Made by a program: the position numbers and the translations under genes. Shown here piece after piece: positions 60,903 through 64,000 of a DNA stretch of 64,000 nt. The DNA is from Dendronephthya gigantea (lineage: Eukaryota; Cnidaria; Anthozoa; Malacalcyonacea; Nephtheidae): assembly GCF_004324835.1 (NCBI RefSeq), contig NW_021163083.1:1-64000 (forward strand). Reading direction: 5' to 3'. The notes beneath the pieces are model-generated. The model saw nothing but the letters and a program-made list of their open reading frames with translations, was not told where the DNA came from and did no database searches. Each line of letters starts with the position of its first letter. The stretch's first letter is position 1.

Positions 60903-61082
60903 TTTGTTTGGAAATTCACAATGGACTTTCTATTATCAAGAAGTTGAAAGAAAGATTATCCTCAGATCGTGACCCACCGTGATCAGGATTTTCCTTGGGG
61001 GATTTTCATTTTCCGGGTCTGATTTATTTTAAGAGGCTGCTTTAGTTCCGTTAATCGTCATGTTTGATTGCAATCATTGTCT

Positions 61083-61247
61083 TAAGTCCGTTCTCCACTA
61101 CGCGAATTTATTCGCGCGAACAGATAAAAAGTAGAAAGCGATTCTACTTTTTTTCGTGGCGATTTTTTTCGCAAAACAATCACATCACCGGATTTCAAAT
61201 ATCGCTTCGCGTCGCGCGAATAAATTCGGAGTGGAAAACGGGCTTTA
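61083..61247. mobile_element. Short MITE, ~165 bp
   Basis: The left end TAAGTCCGTTCTCCACTACG and the inner ATTTATTCGCGCGA pair with TCGCGCGAATAAAT and GAGTGGAAAACGGGCTTTA at the right. The inner arm is itself built around TTCGCGCGAA. Confidence 0.8.
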
Positions 61248-63206
61248 GTGATCTATGCTGACATCGGTTAGATCAATGTTTTTTTCAATATTCATTAATG
61301 AATTCATCACTAGCTTTATTAGACACTCGTACTTATGAATTTGTAAAAGATCAGACCCGCCGGCGAGTCCCTGCACGACGGGTGTATATTTCTTTAATGT
61401 GAGCAAAAAATAGAATTTGATTACTTATACACACAAGATGATAGGAACTTCTATAATATATAAGTTCATGTCATTCTAGTTGCATGAAAATAATTAAAAA
61501 TTGATGCGGTGGAAGGCGTGAACAAATGAACACACGCGAGCGAAGATTGTAGTCATTTTTTTTCCTAATGTAGCATCAGTGGGCATGCGATTCTAGATAT
61601 ATTGTCGGACACCAAGCCATAGCCGTGGTAGTCGAACGCGAACCCTTCGTTTCCTAGTCCAGTGCTCAAAAAGGCTATAATTTCGTATAAAAATAGAGTT
61701 TCTCGCCGTTTCGCCATTCAGTTTTAACTGTTTTTGCCTGTGCTGTTCTTTCGCTCGAAATCACATCAGAAAAAGAATAGCTGCAATGTTTTGCCAAAAT
61801 AACAAGTTTATCTTATCTTATTCGTGAGTTTTTCGCGTTGTGTTCGTCGACAATTATTAATAAAAGATTAAATCGTGGAGCTGTATACCAATTATATTTA
61901 ATTTCAGAATACATTATCAGGCATATTATCAGGGGGAAAAAATGAGATGCTCTAAATACAATAATAACACAATAATATGTCGTTATAGAGATGTGCTTGA
62001 TCTTTTTGGGGCATATTAGCAGAAAACAAGTTCAATATTCAATATATGTACTGTTATACTTATCCAAAGTACCTCCTTAACGTGAGAGGTTATCTTTGCG
62101 TTAGCCTAAACATACATGTAATATTAAAAATACGCACCTTTTCTTGATAGTTTTGATTCAAAACTCAACGTATCCTATGTTGTTTTAAATTTTGTGCTCA
62201 GCCGATAACATGTTTACCCAGCCAAGTGGGATGGACGTTAAAAGGCGAAGTTTTAAACATGTAATGAATTATGAAGTATATATATTATAGGATAAATAGG
62301 ATCTGACGTCATTAAGTAGTGAATATACCTAACACAAACAAGCCTTCCCAAATGTTGTTGATTACAATTTCACACAGTTTTTAAAGCTGATTGGATTCTA
62401 CACCACCCGAATATCATTAAGAAAGTTTTCAAAATGAGATGTGTTAATTAATTTTCTTTTTTAAGGAATTCGGCACAGCACGATGTAGCGATGTTTTTGA
62501 TTAGAAATTTACATGTTCGTATTATGCAAATCTTTTGTTTAATTATGACCAGAACGGCATGGCTGAAATTCATATGTATTTTCGGCATGAAATGTGTACA
62601 CATGCTTAAAAAATTTGAAATTAATGTAAATAATGTTGTATACTTAATAAAAATAGTTTTTTAAGACAGAACAATTACTCGAATACAAAACAACATTTCA
62701 TTGACCTTGATCGACCATCATCGACCTTGATCGACCACACTAATATTTAATTCTACATTTATTCTTCTCATCGCGTGAATTAGCAAAATTTTAACTAGCT
62801 ATTTTCGTTGGTAGCATAATTCGCAAGAATCATTCACTATTTATACAGCTTGTGGGAAACCTTTTTGCATAACTAGTGTTTGCTGTAAAATCGGACTCGT
62901 TTTAGGATTGCCAGAAATTTTCATGGGGCAGACGAATGATTTTATAGTAAAGGTTTCATGACTTCAAGTACAAATTGTCCAACTTATTACCCCATTCTTT
63001 CTAATCTTGTGGAGGCTGGAGGCCCTCCCACCCCTTTTCTCTAACTAAGACCCTATCGTTGGGGAAACAGTAATAGCGCCCAATAGACTAGTCCTTGCGT
63101 TCACTTTAGAAACTCCTCTTTAAAAACTTATTGGCGGCCTCGTACTTTAGTATTTTACTCTCAAGAAACAGGTGGTCTATTCGTGCGTAATAAGTCGTTA
63201 ATAATA

Positions 63207-63353
63207 GTGAACTTAAGCAAGTGACGTTTTTGACAACACGTACGTTGACCGGAAGTAAAGTTTTTGTTTTCCACTAATCACAATCCTTGACCCAGTCTTT
63301 TGACGTTACTCATGCCGTTTCTGTTGTTAAAAACGTCACTTGCTTAAGTTCAC
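63207..63353. mobile_element. Short MITE, 147 bp, TAATA target duplication
   Basis: Ends GTGAACTTAAGCAAGTGACG and the inverted CGTCACTTGCTTAAGTTCAC, arms of 31 bp with at most one mismatch. TAATA flanks both ends (63,202-63,206 and 63,354-63,358). Confidence 0.88.
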
Positions 63354-63514
63354 TAATATATGATGTATTACGGCAACCTGAATACATGTATACATTCAGG
63401 CGCAGCGTTAATTGAAAAAGGGGTATGAGATAGGCGCAAATGATGTTTCAAAGATATTGTTCATTCTTAATTTCTTTCATGTAAAGTCCCCTTCATACTA
63501 AGGAGATAACCGCC

Positions 63515-63520
63515 TTTATT
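63515..63520 (-). terminator. Poly(A) signal for the edge exon
   Basis: AATAAA on the minus strand, about 105 bp past the stop at 63,625. Confidence 0.45.
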
Positions 63521-63624
63521 CATTTTGCCATGCTGTTCCATAGCATCTTTTAATTAATTTTTAACAAAATCCTACGTTAACTCCTCCGTTCCTTGAGTCG
63601 ATTCTCATTCCGCAGGAGCAAAAA

Positions 63625-63865
63625 TCACTTGCTTGTCTTGGTGTAATAAATAGCGTTTACATATGGGGCAGATAACATAATCTGCGAGAAAGCATTCAAT
63701 GCAAGCAGATATTCTATCTTCTTAGGGTTTTGGCCATGCATGACAATAGGACGTGTTCCCTTATTATGTATCACACCAACCAATTTTAGCGCATCCAATT
63801 CTTTTCCAGTGTACGGAATATAGACTATTGACTTAGGTAGCAAATCAATTGAAGTCAATGCCGTC
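63625..63865 (-). CDS. Terminal exon of an unrecognised minus-strand gene cut by the window edge
   Basis: On the minus strand an acceptor (GATAAAGCAG) at 63,866 is followed by an 80-codon open frame beginning TALTSIDLLPKSIVYIPYTG and ending NAIYYTKTSK-stop. The stretch HNKGTRPIVMHGQNPKKIEY gives it coding-like composition, and an AATAAA follows the stop. There is no start codon in the frame before the acceptor, so earlier exons should lie beyond 64,000. Family not recognised. Confidence 0.45.
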
Positions 63866-64000
63866 CTGCTTTATCAATAATTATGTAATTCCATACATCA
63901 GAAGTACATTGGATCCGATAAAATTGGATTTTGTGCTATTGAGATATAGGTCGAAATAAGTTACTTCAGAACGGTTCAGAAATACAGAACTCAACCTAGA

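Larger units (their letters stand above)
60903..63624. other. Intergenic, upstream of the PRRT-like gene
   Basis: 2.7 kb of AT-rich sequence with two MITEs (61,083-61,247 and 63,207-63,353) and no supported gene. The PRRT-like promoter should lie just right of 60,902. Confidence 0.5.

Overview
The window is animal DNA: AT-rich, with intron-split genes, canonical GT-AG introns and many short inverted-repeat elements. The gene set (stonin, TRP channel, PRRT-like seven-pass protein, giant spectrin-repeat protein, MULE transposase with SWIM and PHD fingers) together with the small basic cysteine peptide suggests a marine invertebrate, most probably a cnidarian. That assignment is inference; no ribosomal or mitochondrial marker is present.

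Layout. 1-24,043 (+) is the 3' part of a giant spectrin-repeat/coiled-coil gene (nesprin/dystonin type): an 8 kb exon with a 15-bp coding minisatellite, then about 26 exons, most of them one spectrin-like repeat long and in phase 0. 25,579-26,566 (+) is a two-exon C-CAP/cofactor C-like gene. 26.9-28.9 kb is a stack of nested MITEs. 29,605-29,850 (+) encodes a secreted basic peptide with mirror-symmetric cysteine spacing. 32,901-35,056 (+) is a stonin-family endocytic adaptor in one exon. 39.0-39.7 kb is a foldback element. 40,137-47,810 is bounded by 66-bp inverted repeats and holds a broken Ulp1-like protease block and an open, spliced MULE transposase gene with GCM/FLYWCH-type, SWIM and PHD zinc fingers. 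48,787-49,362 (-) is an unrecognised cytosolic protein with a possible SEFIR/TIR-like fold. 52,105-59,374 (+) is a complete 15-exon TRP channel gene, and convergent with it, 59,973-60,902 (-), is a PRRT3/4-like seven-pass membrane protein. A terminal exon of another minus-strand gene lies at the right edge.

The host genes do not form one pathway; this is an ordinary gene neighbourhood with heavy small-transposon load. The best candidates for something new are the Ulp1 + MULE + SWIM + PHD element and the cysteine-symmetric peptide. A technical theme runs through the window: several well-conserved host genes change frame by a single base, some at homopolymers, while splice phases elsewhere are exact. 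That fits residual one-base assembly errors better than loss of so many genes.
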